Below are positions 55,713 to 63,706 of a DNA stretch of 64,000 nt, piece by piece. Where the stretch lies: positions 186,001 through 250,000 of the forward strand of contig NZ_JAPFGD010000001.1 in the NCBI RefSeq assembly GCF_027257175.1, read 5' to 3'. The position numbers and the translations under genes are program-made. This DNA is from Castellaniella sp. S9 (GTDB lineage: Bacteria > Pseudomonadota > Gammaproteobacteria > Burkholderiales > Burkholderiaceae_B). The notes beneath the pieces are model-generated. The model did no database searches. It saw only the letters and a list, made by a program, of their open reading frames with translations, and was not told where the DNA came from. Each line of letters begins with the position of its first letter. Position 1 is the stretch's first letter.

Positions 55713-57206
55713 TCAGCTGACAACAAATTGCCCCATCATTCCGTTATCCTCATGTTCAAGGATATGGCAGTGGTACATGAAAGGGGATGCCGCTGCCGTC
55801 TGAGTAAATTTCACCAAGAGCTCGACCGGTTCCTGAGCGACGACCGTATCCCTAAGCCCTTGGTCACGAATGCCGGGAGCCGAACCGTTACGACCCAACA
55901 CTTCGAAGTGGACACCGTGTATATGAAACGGATGCGCCATCATCTCTCCGGAAACCTCCCAGATTTCCGTGTCACCAAGGCGTACCTGCTCGTCAACCCG
56001 TTTCATATCGAAGGCACGGTCATTGATGCTGAACATTCCCATTCCACCACGCATCATGCCTCCCATGGAAGGACCGCCGCCCATCATGCTCCCCGTCCCC
56101 ATGTTCATGACAAAACGCCGACGCCGAACCGCCTTTGACTCATCCAGCCGCTCATAAACAAGCAGATTCTCCGGCATCTTGGATTCAAGCGCGATTTTTC
56201 CTTGAGGTTCGAACCGGATGACCGTCTCCCGCCCGATCCCTTTCACCAGGTTTGCGGCACCCTTCATCATTCCCGTCATCATCGAGAGATTGCCATCCGG
56301 CCCGGTTTCGAGTGTGGCTGGCCGGCCATCTGAAAAGTCAACCAGGATTTCCGCTCGCTCGCCCGGCGCAAGCCGCAGGGAGCGAAGCACGACCGGCTTG
56401 TCGAGCAAACCACCTTCTGAAGCAATCCAGTGAAAGGGTCGATCATCCGCGAATGCGAGATCGTATTCCCTAGCATTGGAGCCGTTCACCAAGCGCAGGC
56501 GAACCAGGCCACGAGGCACGCGTGCTACCGGGTTGACGGTCCCATTGACTATCAGAGTATCGCCTCGGCGCCCGTGCATGGCCGACATCATGCCCTGAGG
56601 CAGTACGAGAGCACCGTTCTCGAATTGTCGATCCTGCAATATCAAGGGCAGATCATCGATGCCATACTCTGATGGCAGCCCCAGCGCCCGCTCATCGTCA
56701 TCGGTAACGATCAGAAGGCCCGCCAGCCCGGCATAGACTTGCTCTCCGGTGCGGCCATGGACATGCGAGTGATACCAGAGCGTGGCCGCGGGCTGACGAA
56801 TGGGGAGCACCGGTCGCCAGGTAGATCCCGGGCGGATGGTCTGGTGGGGGCCCCCGTCAAGCTCCCCCGGAATGAGCAGGCCATGCCAATGAACCGTCGT
56901 ATCCTCGCCCAGAGCATTCGTGACGGCCATCTCGACCTCGTCGCCACGGTGGACACGCAGCGTCGGGCCAAGATAACTCCCGTTATACCCTAGCGTCACG
57001 CTTTCGCGCTCAGGGAAAAAGGAGGTTTTGCCAAGCTGCGCGGTCAGTGCTATCGACTGACTCTCATCGCGGGCGTCGATCAATTCGGGAATCCGCAGTT
57101 GCCTCGGCTCAGCAGCACTAGCTGGCCTCCATAGCGATGAGGCCGCCCACAACGAACCTCCCGCCAGCACGGCTCCAGTTAAAAACGAACGACGTGTGAG
57201 TGTCAT
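55713..57206 (-). CDS. CueO-like multicopper oxidase
   Basis: 497 residues with a Tat signal (LTRRSFLTGAVLAGG). Copper ligands: HWHGLLIPG, WYHSHVHGRTG, HPFHIHGVHFEV and YHCHILEHEDNGMMG. A short Met-rich loop (GTGSMMGGGPSMGGMMRGG) is in the CueO position. It belongs to a different branch from the CopA oxidase of this island (CueO/bilirubin-oxidase-like). It converges on copS and may be read from its own promoter; no CopR box is visible in front of it. Confidence 0.9.
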   Translation of the reverse strand: MTLTRRSFLTGAVLAGGSLWAASSLWRPASAAEPRQLRIPELIDARDESQSIALTAQLGKTSFFPERESVTLGYNGSYLGPTLRVHRGDEVEMAVTNALGEDTTVHWHGLLIPGELDGGPHQTIRPGSTWRPVLPIRQPAATLWYHSHVHGRTGEQVYAGLAGLLIVTDDDERALGLPSEYGIDDLPLILQDRQFENGALVLPQGMMSAMHGRRGDTLIVNGTVNPVARVPRGLVRLRLVNGSNAREYDLAFADDRPFHWIASEGGLLDKPVVLRSLRLAPGERAEILVDFSDGRPATLETGPDGNLSMMTGMMKGAANLVKGIGRETVIRFEPQGKIALESKMPENLLVYERLDESKAVRRRRFVMNMGTGSMMGGGPSMGGMMRGGMGMFSINDRAFDMKRVDEQVRLGDTEIWEVSGEMMAHPFHIHGVHFEVLGRNGSAPGIRDQGLRDTVVAQEPVELLVKFTQTAAASPFMYHCHILEHEDNGMMGQFVVS

Positions 57207-57287
57207 AGGCTATCGCCTCCGGAATTGAGGATGCTCTGTTCCTATCGGGTTGGGCCGCCCAGGCGGCCAGTCAAGTTGATGCTCATA

Positions 57288-58319
57288 TCAGTGCGGCCCG
57301 CCCATCGTCAGCACCATGCGAAATTTCACGTCGCCCGAGCGCATCCGTTGATAAGCCTCGTTGGCGCGCTCCAGCGGCAGCGTCTCGATCAATGGCCGTA
57401 CGTCGCTCAGCACGCTGAAGTGCAGCGTCTTCTCGTTCTCGTAAGGCGACCCGGTGATCGAACCCAGGACGCTGCGTTCGCCGCCGACCAGAAAGCCGGC
57501 TGATACCGGCAGCGGATCCTTGCCCGCGCCGAGCACCACCAACCGCCCCTGCGGCGCCAAGCCCCCCAGTGCGGCCGTAACCGCTATCGGGTCGCTGATC
57601 ATGGTGATGAGGGCTATCGCCCCGCCCAAGCGCCTAAGCGCGTCGGCGGCCTCTTCCTGGCGAGTGTCGATGTAGACATGAGCGCCCAGTGCCAGCGCGT
57701 CCTCGGCAATGCCCTGGCCACGCCCGATGGCCGCGACCTTGAAACCCATCCTGCGGGCGTACTGCACCGCCATGTGGCCCAGTCCGCCGATACCGAGGAT
57801 GGCGACGAGATCACCCGCCTCAGCCCCGCATTTCTTCAGCGCGTTGAAGGTCGCGAGCCCCGCGCACAGGATGGGGGCGGCTTCCTCGGCATTCAGTTCG
57901 TCGGGAATGGACACCAGCCCGGTGCTGCGCGCAATCATTCTCTCGGCGTAACCGCCGTCACAGGACGCGCCCACAAAGGGCTGGTTGCGGCATAGTTGGA
58001 ACAAGCCCTGGCGGCACTGTTCGCACTCGTTGCAATGGCCCCCCAGGCGGCCCACGCCGACACGCTGGCCGATCCGCCAGCGCGCCGGCACGCTCGCGCC
58101 CAACGCGGCGATGCGACCGACGACTTCATGACCGGGCACACGCGGCGGCCGCAGCTTCGGGTCGGCCCCTTCGATGTCGGAGGCGTCCGCCCCGCAAATG
58201 CCGCAGGCTTCGACCGCGATCAGCACTTCGCCCGCGCCAGCAGGCTCGGGGATGGGACGCTCCACCAGTTCCAAAACGCCGGGTGTCGTGACCTGCATAG
58301 CGCGATAGGTTGTCTTCAT
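57288..58319 (-). CDS. Zinc-dependent alcohol dehydrogenase family protein
   Basis: 343 residues, MDR superfamily. Catalytic zinc ligands are in CGICGAD and GHEVVG; the structural zinc loop is GGHCNECEQCRQGLFQLC; the NAD(P) site is ILGIGGLGHMAVQYA. The ATG at 58319 overlaps the stop of the amine oxidase gene by 4 bases, so it is coupled to it. The substrate is unknown; the cupin and amine oxidase neighbours suggest aldehyde or amine chemistry. The frame is open for another 47 codons upstream, inside the oxidase gene. Confidence 0.88.
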   Translation of the reverse strand: MKTTYRAMQVTTPGVLELVERPIPEPAGAGEVLIAVEACGICGADASDIEGADPKLRPPRVPGHEVVGRIAALGASVPARWRIGQRVGVGRLGGHCNECEQCRQGLFQLCRNQPFVGASCDGGYAERMIARSTGLVSIPDELNAEEAAPILCAGLATFNALKKCGAEAGDLVAILGIGGLGHMAVQYARRMGFKVAAIGRGQGIAEDALALGAHVYIDTRQEEAADALRRLGGAIALITMISDPIAVTAALGGLAPQGRLVVLGAGKDPLPVSAGFLVGGERSVLGSITGSPYENEKTLHFSVLSDVRPLIETLPLERANEAYQRMRSGDVKFRMVLTMGGPH

Positions 58320-59458
58320 GGACAGGGCTCCAAAGGCAAAGACAGAGTCCGCTCGGTCAACCCCTGCACGCCCAGGCGAGCAGCCTCTATGGCACCCGCG
58401 ACATAGCCCGGAAACTGTGGCGACCACTCGCTGGCGATACCGATCAAGCCATGTCGCCACGGGCCGGAAGCCGCCGTGGGGGCAGGCGTATGGGGATGCT
58501 GGCCACCGCTGTGCAAATCATCAGCCGTGGCGGTGAAGGGATCGAACGCCCAATCCTTGATCGTGTCCGCTACCGGCGTGGCGGCCTGTGGCCCAAACAG
58601 GTGTGCGAACTGCGCCCGGCAATGCTGGCGCAACACCGTGCTGGATGCACGCTGGCGCACCGGGGCCGGCACGCCGAAGAAGCCGAACAGCGCTGAGCGG
58701 CCACCGGGCATGGAGGCGTCGTGAATCTCACCCAGCGGGCCGAGCATGCTGCGGGCTTCACCAGACAGGCCTTGTTCGCGCCAGAACGGTTGTTCATAAA
58801 CGGCGATGTACTTGGCGTGCGGCGCCATCCAGGTCGCTGTTTCACGCCACTCGGAGGTGAGCGTCTCCGGCAAGGGTGGAGAAAACGTCATGCCGTGAGC
58901 GATCAACCGAGGCGGCAACGCCAGCAGCACCTGCTCGGCTTGCCAAGTCATGACCTGGCCGGAGGGGTCCTCGCTGTCGAGTTCAATGCACTGATCCAGC
59001 CGGCGAAGGTGGCGCACGGCCTGATTGGTGACGATCCGCTCAGGGTGCAGTTCGCGGCGCAGCGCGTCGATCAGCGCACCCATGCCGCCCAGCAGGCGCA
59101 TGGATGTGGGCACGTTCGCATAGCCGCGCATGCGCATGGGCGCTTCGCTCGCGCTGCGCTCGACCAGCATGTCTCCGGCCTCATACTGCGCGAAGCGTTC
59201 CAGGTCGAGCTCGTGGATCAGTTGGTTCAGCTCACGCTGGTAGTCCGGCCAGAACCAGGTTGGCCCCAGGTCAAACCGATTCAGGTCCTTGACCGGCGAA
59301 CTTGCATCGGCGGGGGCGTCGAAGGAGGCGATGCGGCCGCCTAGGACGTCACGCGCCTCTAGGACGAGGTAATCCCAAATACCCTGGCGGTGCAGCAGCC
59401 AGGCCGCGTACAGGCCACTCAATCCCGCGCCAACGATGGCGATGCGTGGGGTTCGCAT
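58316..59458 (-). CDS. Flavin-containing amine oxidase family protein
   Basis: 380 residues. The N-terminal FAD motif is AIVGAGLSGLYAAWLL with LEARDVLGGRI; the C-terminal FAD-contact region is GLIGIASEWSPQFPGYVAGAI. Length and motifs match the monoamine-oxidase-like NAD(P)-binding family, slightly shorter than typical MAO. It is 2 bases behind the cupin gene and overlaps the alcohol dehydrogenase gene. The substrate is not known. Confidence 0.85.
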   Translation of the reverse strand: MRTPRIAIVGAGLSGLYAAWLLHRQGIWDYLVLEARDVLGGRIASFDAPADASSPVKDLNRFDLGPTWFWPDYQRELNQLIHELDLERFAQYEAGDMLVERSASEAPMRMRGYANVPTSMRLLGGMGALIDALRRELHPERIVTNQAVRHLRRLDQCIELDSEDPSGQVMTWQAEQVLLALPPRLIAHGMTFSPPLPETLTSEWRETATWMAPHAKYIAVYEQPFWREQGLSGEARSMLGPLGEIHDASMPGGRSALFGFFGVPAPVRQRASSTVLRQHCRAQFAHLFGPQAATPVADTIKDWAFDPFTATADDLHSGGQHPHTPAPTAASGPWRHGLIGIASEWSPQFPGYVAGAIEAARLGVQGLTERTLSLPLEPCP

Positions 59459-59460
59459 GG

Positions 59461-60126
59461 TCAGATTCCCACCACATTCAGCAGATGGTCGGTCTTGAGG
59501 TAAAGTGTGACGCCTTGCGCGCCGGCGGTGAAATGGGGAGCGTCGCCGACGGGCAAGCGCAGCCAGCTCCCGCGCGCATAGGTTCGGCCGTCCGCGACCA
59601 GGCTGCCCGCCAGCACCAGCAACTCGGCGCCATCCACCGGGCCGGAGAACAAGGTATCGTCCGCGGCCAGGCGCTGTAGACAGACCTGCTCGGCATCGGC
59701 CGAGAACAGCGGGCAGACCTCGCGGTCACCTTGCAGTTGCCAATTGGAGGGGTTGTTGGTGTCGATGCGCACGCTGCGGCTCTCGTTCGGCGGCATCTGC
59801 CACAGTTTGACGAAAATGATCGCGCCCTCATGGCTCGACGGCGCGTGACTGGAACCGGGCGGGTTGCGCATGTACCAGCCCGCCGGGTAGTGCTGGTCGT
59901 CTTCGGAGAAGGTACCCGACAGCACCAGGATTTCCTCGCCACCCGGGTGCGGATGGCGAGGAAAACGGGAATCGGGCGCATAGCGCACGATGCTGGTGGC
60001 CCTGGCTTTCTCGGCGCCCACGCGATCCAGCATCATCCGCTCGACGCCAGCCTGGGGCGAGGCCACCCATTCATACTGGTGTGGTGTGACGACAGCACGC
60101 TGCGAGAAATCTGAATTAACGAGCAT
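59461..60126 (-). CDS. ChrR-type cupin protein
   Basis: 221 residues with two cupin repeats. The first contains metal-ligand candidates in RHPHPGGEEILVLSG and SSHAPSSHEG; the second is more divergent (DGAELLVLAGSLVADG). This resembles the C-terminal cupin of the anti-sigma factor ChrR, without its zinc N-domain, so it is more likely an enzyme or a small-molecule binder. It is 54 bases behind the membrane-protein gene. Confidence 0.78.
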   Translation of the reverse strand: MLVNSDFSQRAVVTPHQYEWVASPQAGVERMMLDRVGAEKARATSIVRYAPDSRFPRHPHPGGEEILVLSGTFSEDDQHYPAGWYMRNPPGSSHAPSSHEGAIIFVKLWQMPPNESRSVRIDTNNPSNWQLQGDREVCPLFSADAEQVCLQRLAADDTLFSGPVDGAELLVLAGSLVADGRTYARGSWLRLPVGDAPHFTAGAQGVTLYLKTDHLLNVVGI

Positions 60127-60180
60127 TGCCTTCTACCGTCAGGAAAGCAGCCTTGTCGGCCTCGGTCGCACGGCCCCCGC

Positions 60181-60471
60181 TCATGCCTCGGAACCTGACC
60201 GAGCATCGTGCCGACAGCCCCGCTCGGTCAGGAACCGCACAAGCAAGACGATGAGGGCCACGCCGCTAAAAAATAGAATCATCGCAAGGGGGCCAAACGC
60301 CATCATCCACGCCATGCCATTCCACATGCCTGACATCGGGTACGTTGCGCCAAACGCAGATTGCAGCATAAATGCGCGCCCTGGACCGTAGGCATGCAAC
60401 AGAATCATGATTGCGAAGCTTGAGAGCAGCGCGACAGATGCTGCTGTGGCCAACTTTGCGTTCTTGGTCAT
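60181..60471 (-). CDS. Small two-helix membrane protein, hypothetical
   Basis: 96 residues, two membrane helices (ATAASVALLSSFAIMILLHA; AFGPLAMILFFSGVALIVLL) joined by a Met/Trp/Tyr-containing loop (GATYPMSGMWNGMAWMM), and a basic Cys-containing tail. I do not recognise the family. The ATG at 60471 follows GGGGA; the frame is open 24 codons further upstream without a ribosome-binding site. It lies between osmC and the cupin gene. Confidence 0.65.
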   Translation of the reverse strand: MTKNAKLATAASVALLSSFAIMILLHAYGPGRAFMLQSAFGATYPMSGMWNGMAWMMAFGPLAMILFFSGVALIVLLVRFLTERGCRHDARSGSEA

Positions 60472-60546
60472 GGTGTTCCCCAATAAGAATAGTGATCGAC
60501 TCATTGCAGGACGCGCGCCGTTCAATCTGGCGCCCGATCCCATTGT

Positions 60547-60984
60547 TTAGGACTTGACCCAGTGATCAATCATTTCAACATTTGCTGCCTTGATCATCCC
60601 ATACGCCGGACAACGCCGTTCAACGGCTTGCTTCAGCGCCTGGATCCGATCGTCGGACTCCGTCGTCCTCAAGGCTGCCTTCACTTCTACTTTCTCAAAA
60701 TAGACACGAATGTTCGGGTCGCCCATTACCCCGCGCGGATCCAGTTGTGCCGTGATGTCAAAATCAATGCCTTGCAGATCAAATTCCATTTCCTGGGCAA
60801 TAATATGGGCAGTGATACTTTCGCAAGCAGCCAGTGCTGACAACACGGTCTCCATTGGATTAGGTCCCATTCCCTCGCCGCCCATCTCAGCGTCGGCATC
60901 GATCATAAGTTTGTGTTCTCGAGCGGTTGCAGTCGTTACCATCCCTTCACTTGTGGCACTTACAACAAATGTCATTTTTTCCAT
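60547..60984 (-). CDS. OsmC/YhfA-family protein
   Basis: 145 residues of the OsmC fold. The two conserved Cys are in LAACESIT and RRCPAYGM. OsmC-type proteins reduce organic hydroperoxides, but the YhfA branch has no settled role. It is the first gene of the minus-strand cassette osmC / membrane protein / cupin / amine oxidase / alcohol dehydrogenase and is divergent from a LysR gene. Confidence 0.88.
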   Translation of the reverse strand: MEKMTFVVSATSEGMVTTATAREHKLMIDADAEMGGEGMGPNPMETVLSALAACESITAHIIAQEMEFDLQGIDFDITAQLDPRGVMGDPNIRVYFEKVEVKAALRTTESDDRIQALKQAVERRCPAYGMIKAANVEMIDHWVKS

Positions 60985-61061
60985 CCTAATTTCCTTCTAA
61001 AACAATTCAATGTGAGTATCTACCATTTACGAAGCTGCTCGGAGCACCAGCGCCTTAGGTA

Positions 61062-61121
61062 TCAGTTAGGGTCGACCATCGCGCCGCCATCGACGTCCCA
61101 GATAGCACCGGCACCCATGTC
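61062..61121 (-). pseudogene. C-terminal scar of a short-chain dehydrogenase (SDR)
   Basis: The minus strand reads DMGAGAIWDVDGGAMVDPN then a stop, which is the conserved end of SDR-family reductases (GAIWDVDGG). A stop codon occurs just upstream, so only about 19 residues remain. It lies in the 264-base gap between osmC and the divergent lysR gene. Confidence 0.75.
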
Positions 61122-61248
61122 ACTGTGCTACCGTCGACCAATAAATTGCATACAAAAAATTCTTGACCCTAAACTAGATTTTTCCTTGATTTTTCTTTAT
61201 GAACAAATGAGATAAACTTTCCACTATTGAAAGAAAATCTTTATTGAA

Positions 61249-62163
61249 ATGAAATCTCCTGTCCATCTGAACGCCTTGCGGGCATTTGAGGTCAGCGCCC
61301 GCCTCCAGAGTTTTTCCGCAGCAGCAGCCGAACTGAACGTGACGCCTGCAGCCGTCGGTCAGCTCGTGCGCACGCTGGAAGACTGGCTAGGTACGCCGCT
61401 ATTCGTGCGGGGCAACAGCGGGAAGGCGCGGCTAAGCCCAACCGAGGCGGCCGAGCGCGCGTTACCAGACATCCGGACTGGCTTCGACCGGTTGACGCTA
61501 GGCTTGGAACGGCTGCAAGAGGGATCAACAAGCGGGGTGCTCACCGTGACGGTAAGTCCAGCATTTGCCGCCAAGTGGCTGCTGCCTCGGATAGATCGGT
61601 TCCAAACCGCTTGTCCGGACATCGATGTACGCTTGGACACCAATCACAAATCGGTGGACTTCGCCGGCCAGCGCATCGACATCGGTGTGCGCTACGGCAT
61701 GGGGAACTGGCCAGGCCTGAAGGCCGACAAACTCATGGACGAAGAGGCTTTCCCGGTATGCTCTCCTGAGCTGCTACGTCAGCGCAGGCAACTAAGCGAG
61801 CCAGGTGATCTAATTCGCGAAACACTGATTCATGACTTAACGATGGCCGGCCAGGCGGGCTTCCCGACATGGGAGGAGTGGCTGAAGAAAGCTGGCGTTA
61901 ATGACACAGCGACGATCCGACGCGGCATGCAGATCAATAATTCCGCAGCCGTGCTGCAGACAGCTATCGAGGGACACGGCATCGCGCTCGCACGCAGTAT
62001 CATGGCCCGCGACGATCTGTCGAGCGGGCGCCTGGTGAGACTATTCCCGGACATCAGCTTTGCGTTGAATGTGTCTTATTACATCGTTTACCGACCCGAA
62101 TGCGCCAATCTACCCAGATTAGCGGCATTCAGGGAGTGGTTAATCACTGAGGCGGATGACTAA
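61249..62163 (+). CDS. LysR-family regulator (GcvA-like)
   Basis: 304 residues. The HTH has LRAFEVSARLQSFSAAAAEL and NVTPAAVGQLVRTLEDWLG, the GcvA/AmpR-type N-terminus. The effector domain has FAAKWLLPRIDRFQTACPDI and DIGVRYGMGNWPGLKADKLM. It is divergent from the osmC operon. An SDR remnant between them suggests that the original divergent target was lost, so its present target is uncertain. Confidence 0.92.
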   Translation: MKSPVHLNALRAFEVSARLQSFSAAAAELNVTPAAVGQLVRTLEDWLGTPLFVRGNSGKARLSPTEAAERALPDIRTGFDRLTLGLERLQEGSTSGVLTVTVSPAFAAKWLLPRIDRFQTACPDIDVRLDTNHKSVDFAGQRIDIGVRYGMGNWPGLKADKLMDEEAFPVCSPELLRQRRQLSEPGDLIRETLIHDLTMAGQAGFPTWEEWLKKAGVNDTATIRRGMQINNSAAVLQTAIEGHGIALARSIMARDDLSSGRLVRLFPDISFALNVSYYIVYRPECANLPRLAAFREWLITEADD

Positions 62164-62177
62164 TCTCAAAGTAAATT

Positions 62178-63113
62178 TCAAACGGAAGGGCTGCGCTGTC
62201 GCCCAATCTCCCAAAACACTCTACCACCATGCACTGTTGCAGCGATCTGCTGGCCCAGCCGCTGCTCGATCACCGGTCGCCACGGCACCAGACTGAATTC
62301 CATGCCGTCATCAAGCATCGCGTAACGCCCGCTGGCGAGCATGATCGAGCGTCGGTAGATACCGGCCACGCGCTGTCCGTCAAACAAGGGATGATGCTCC
62401 AGTCCTGTGTCGGCGGCAATGTCCTTCGCAGCCCGCGCCAGTTCCCGGTTGCGCAGCATCGTCAGCAGGTTGCGAGCGAAGATCGTGCGCTGCCCACGCC
62501 GCTCGACCAGCCCCTGTTCAGCCAGAAAGTCGGTGCGCTCCTGCAAGGCTTGTTTGGCTTCGCCACCAAAGCCCGTATCCCCCAGTCCTTTGCCTCCACC
62601 GATCAGTTGGTGATCCAGCCACGTGGCGCCGATCGCGCGAGTTTGCCGATCGATTGGCAGGTGCGATTTCAGTTCCACATACACACCGCCCAGCCGCTGC
62701 GCGTCGTATTGGCGGCCTCGTTCGGGCAGATCGCTTGGTATTTTCCATAGTCCTTCGGCTACACGCTCCTCGAGCAGCTCGGGATATTGCACCGGTATGC
62801 CAAGCTGGCGATTCCACTCGTTGGCAATTGGCGCCAGGCGCGGGAACAGCTCGTGACGAAGTCGATCGACCAGATCTGGGAGCGGGTAAGAAAAATACTT
62901 ATATTCCCCACGGCCGAATCCATGGCGAGCCATCGAAATCTTCGTTCGAAAGCCATCATCCTGACCATACAGTGCCGAGAGATTCCTGCACTCAGCAATG
63001 GTCAGTACTCGAGGCAGAATGGCATAGCCATCAGCGTTCAGCGATCGGTGCACCTGATTCCAGAGGCCGAGGTCGGCTGCGCTGTAAGCGGCCTCCATCG
63101 ATTCTGAACTCAT
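62178..63113 (-). pseudogene. In-frame chimera: 2OG-Fe(II) oxygenase N-terminus fused to relaxase (DUF3363) C-terminus
   Basis: 311 residues. Residues 1 to about 111 match the start of a 2OG-Fe(II) oxygenase usually found behind ada (LNADGYAILPRVLTIAECR, SMARHGFGRGEYKYFSYPLP). The HxD...H metal site would lie further on and is absent. From about residue 118 the text is the end of a conjugative relaxase of the DUF3363 type (LKSHLPIDRQTRAIGATWLD, RVAGIYRRSIMLASGRYAML, FSLVPWRPVIEQRLGQQ). The joint is near 62762-62780. The ATG overlaps the ada remnant stop (ATGA). Neither function is likely kept. Confidence 0.82.
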
Positions 63114-63232
63114 TGCTCCGCCTCTTCAGCCAGCAGCGCGCGTTTGCGATCCACGCCCCATCGATAGCCCGAAATCGATCCATCACTGCGCAGCACGCGG
63201 TGGCACGGGATGGCAATATAGAAATCTGAAGA
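63110..63232 (-). pseudogene. C-terminal remnant of Ada/Ogt O6-methylguanine-DNA methyltransferase
   Basis: The active-site region [19 protein letters not shown] and [10 protein letters not shown] is readable, that is the acceptor Cys and the last helix of the methyltransferase domain. Everything before about 63232 is unrelated, although the frame stays open to 63346. The stop overlaps the start of the following 2OG-oxygenase part by 4 bases, showing that ada and that gene once formed an operon. Confidence 0.82.
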
Positions 63233-63346
63233 CTCCTCGAAACTCCAATCCTTGCGGTTGAATTCTGTAAAGGTCACCAGCGGGGAAAGCGCGCGATTAA
63301 CCGTATCCACGGCGCGAGCGCGCCTGTGTCGAACAGGTATAAGCAT

Positions 63347-63706
63347 CGTCCTTCAGTCTGTCCCAACGCTCATTGAAGGCAAGTGCCGACAGGCACGCGG
63401 CAGGCGCGGGATGGAAGCCGTACGGCCGTGACGACAAGGTCGGCACGGGGCGCTGCCCGACAGCCCGGCGGCGCTTGCGCCGACTCGCACGGATTTATCC
63501 ACAGATTCTGTGAGCAAGCCTGTGCATAAGAGATGAAGACTTTATGACAGCCCTTGTCATTCCCTGCCTTGCGCCTGGATGGGCTGCTATATGTCCATTG
63601 AGGTCAAGACCACCTGACACTTGGCCGCACGCGCAGCGATGCTTTTGCCGACACGTTCAGGCTCTGACTGTTCAATTTGCCGCTCGCTTCAACGCAACAT
63701 CTGCAC
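63347..63706. other. Non-coding stretch with paired DnaA-box-like sequences
   Basis: About 360 bases without a convincing gene. It contains TTATCCACA (63495-63503) and the inverse box TGTGCATAA (63521-63529; TTATGCACA on the other strand), with the 13-base dyad CACAGATTCTGTG (63500-63512) overlapping the first. GC-rich, degenerate repeats precede them. This could be a residual replication or transfer origin of a mobile element, but that is inference. Confidence 0.45.

Noticed and set aside
57253-57268. A terminator formed by GGCCGCC and GGCGGCC after the alcohol dehydrogenase gene
   Set aside because: The loop would be two bases and no T-run follows, so it is too weak to annotate.
63233-63346. 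A full small protein starting at 63346 (78 residues)
   Set aside because: Only its last about 40 residues match Ada; the first part has no family signal and looks like fused foreign DNA.
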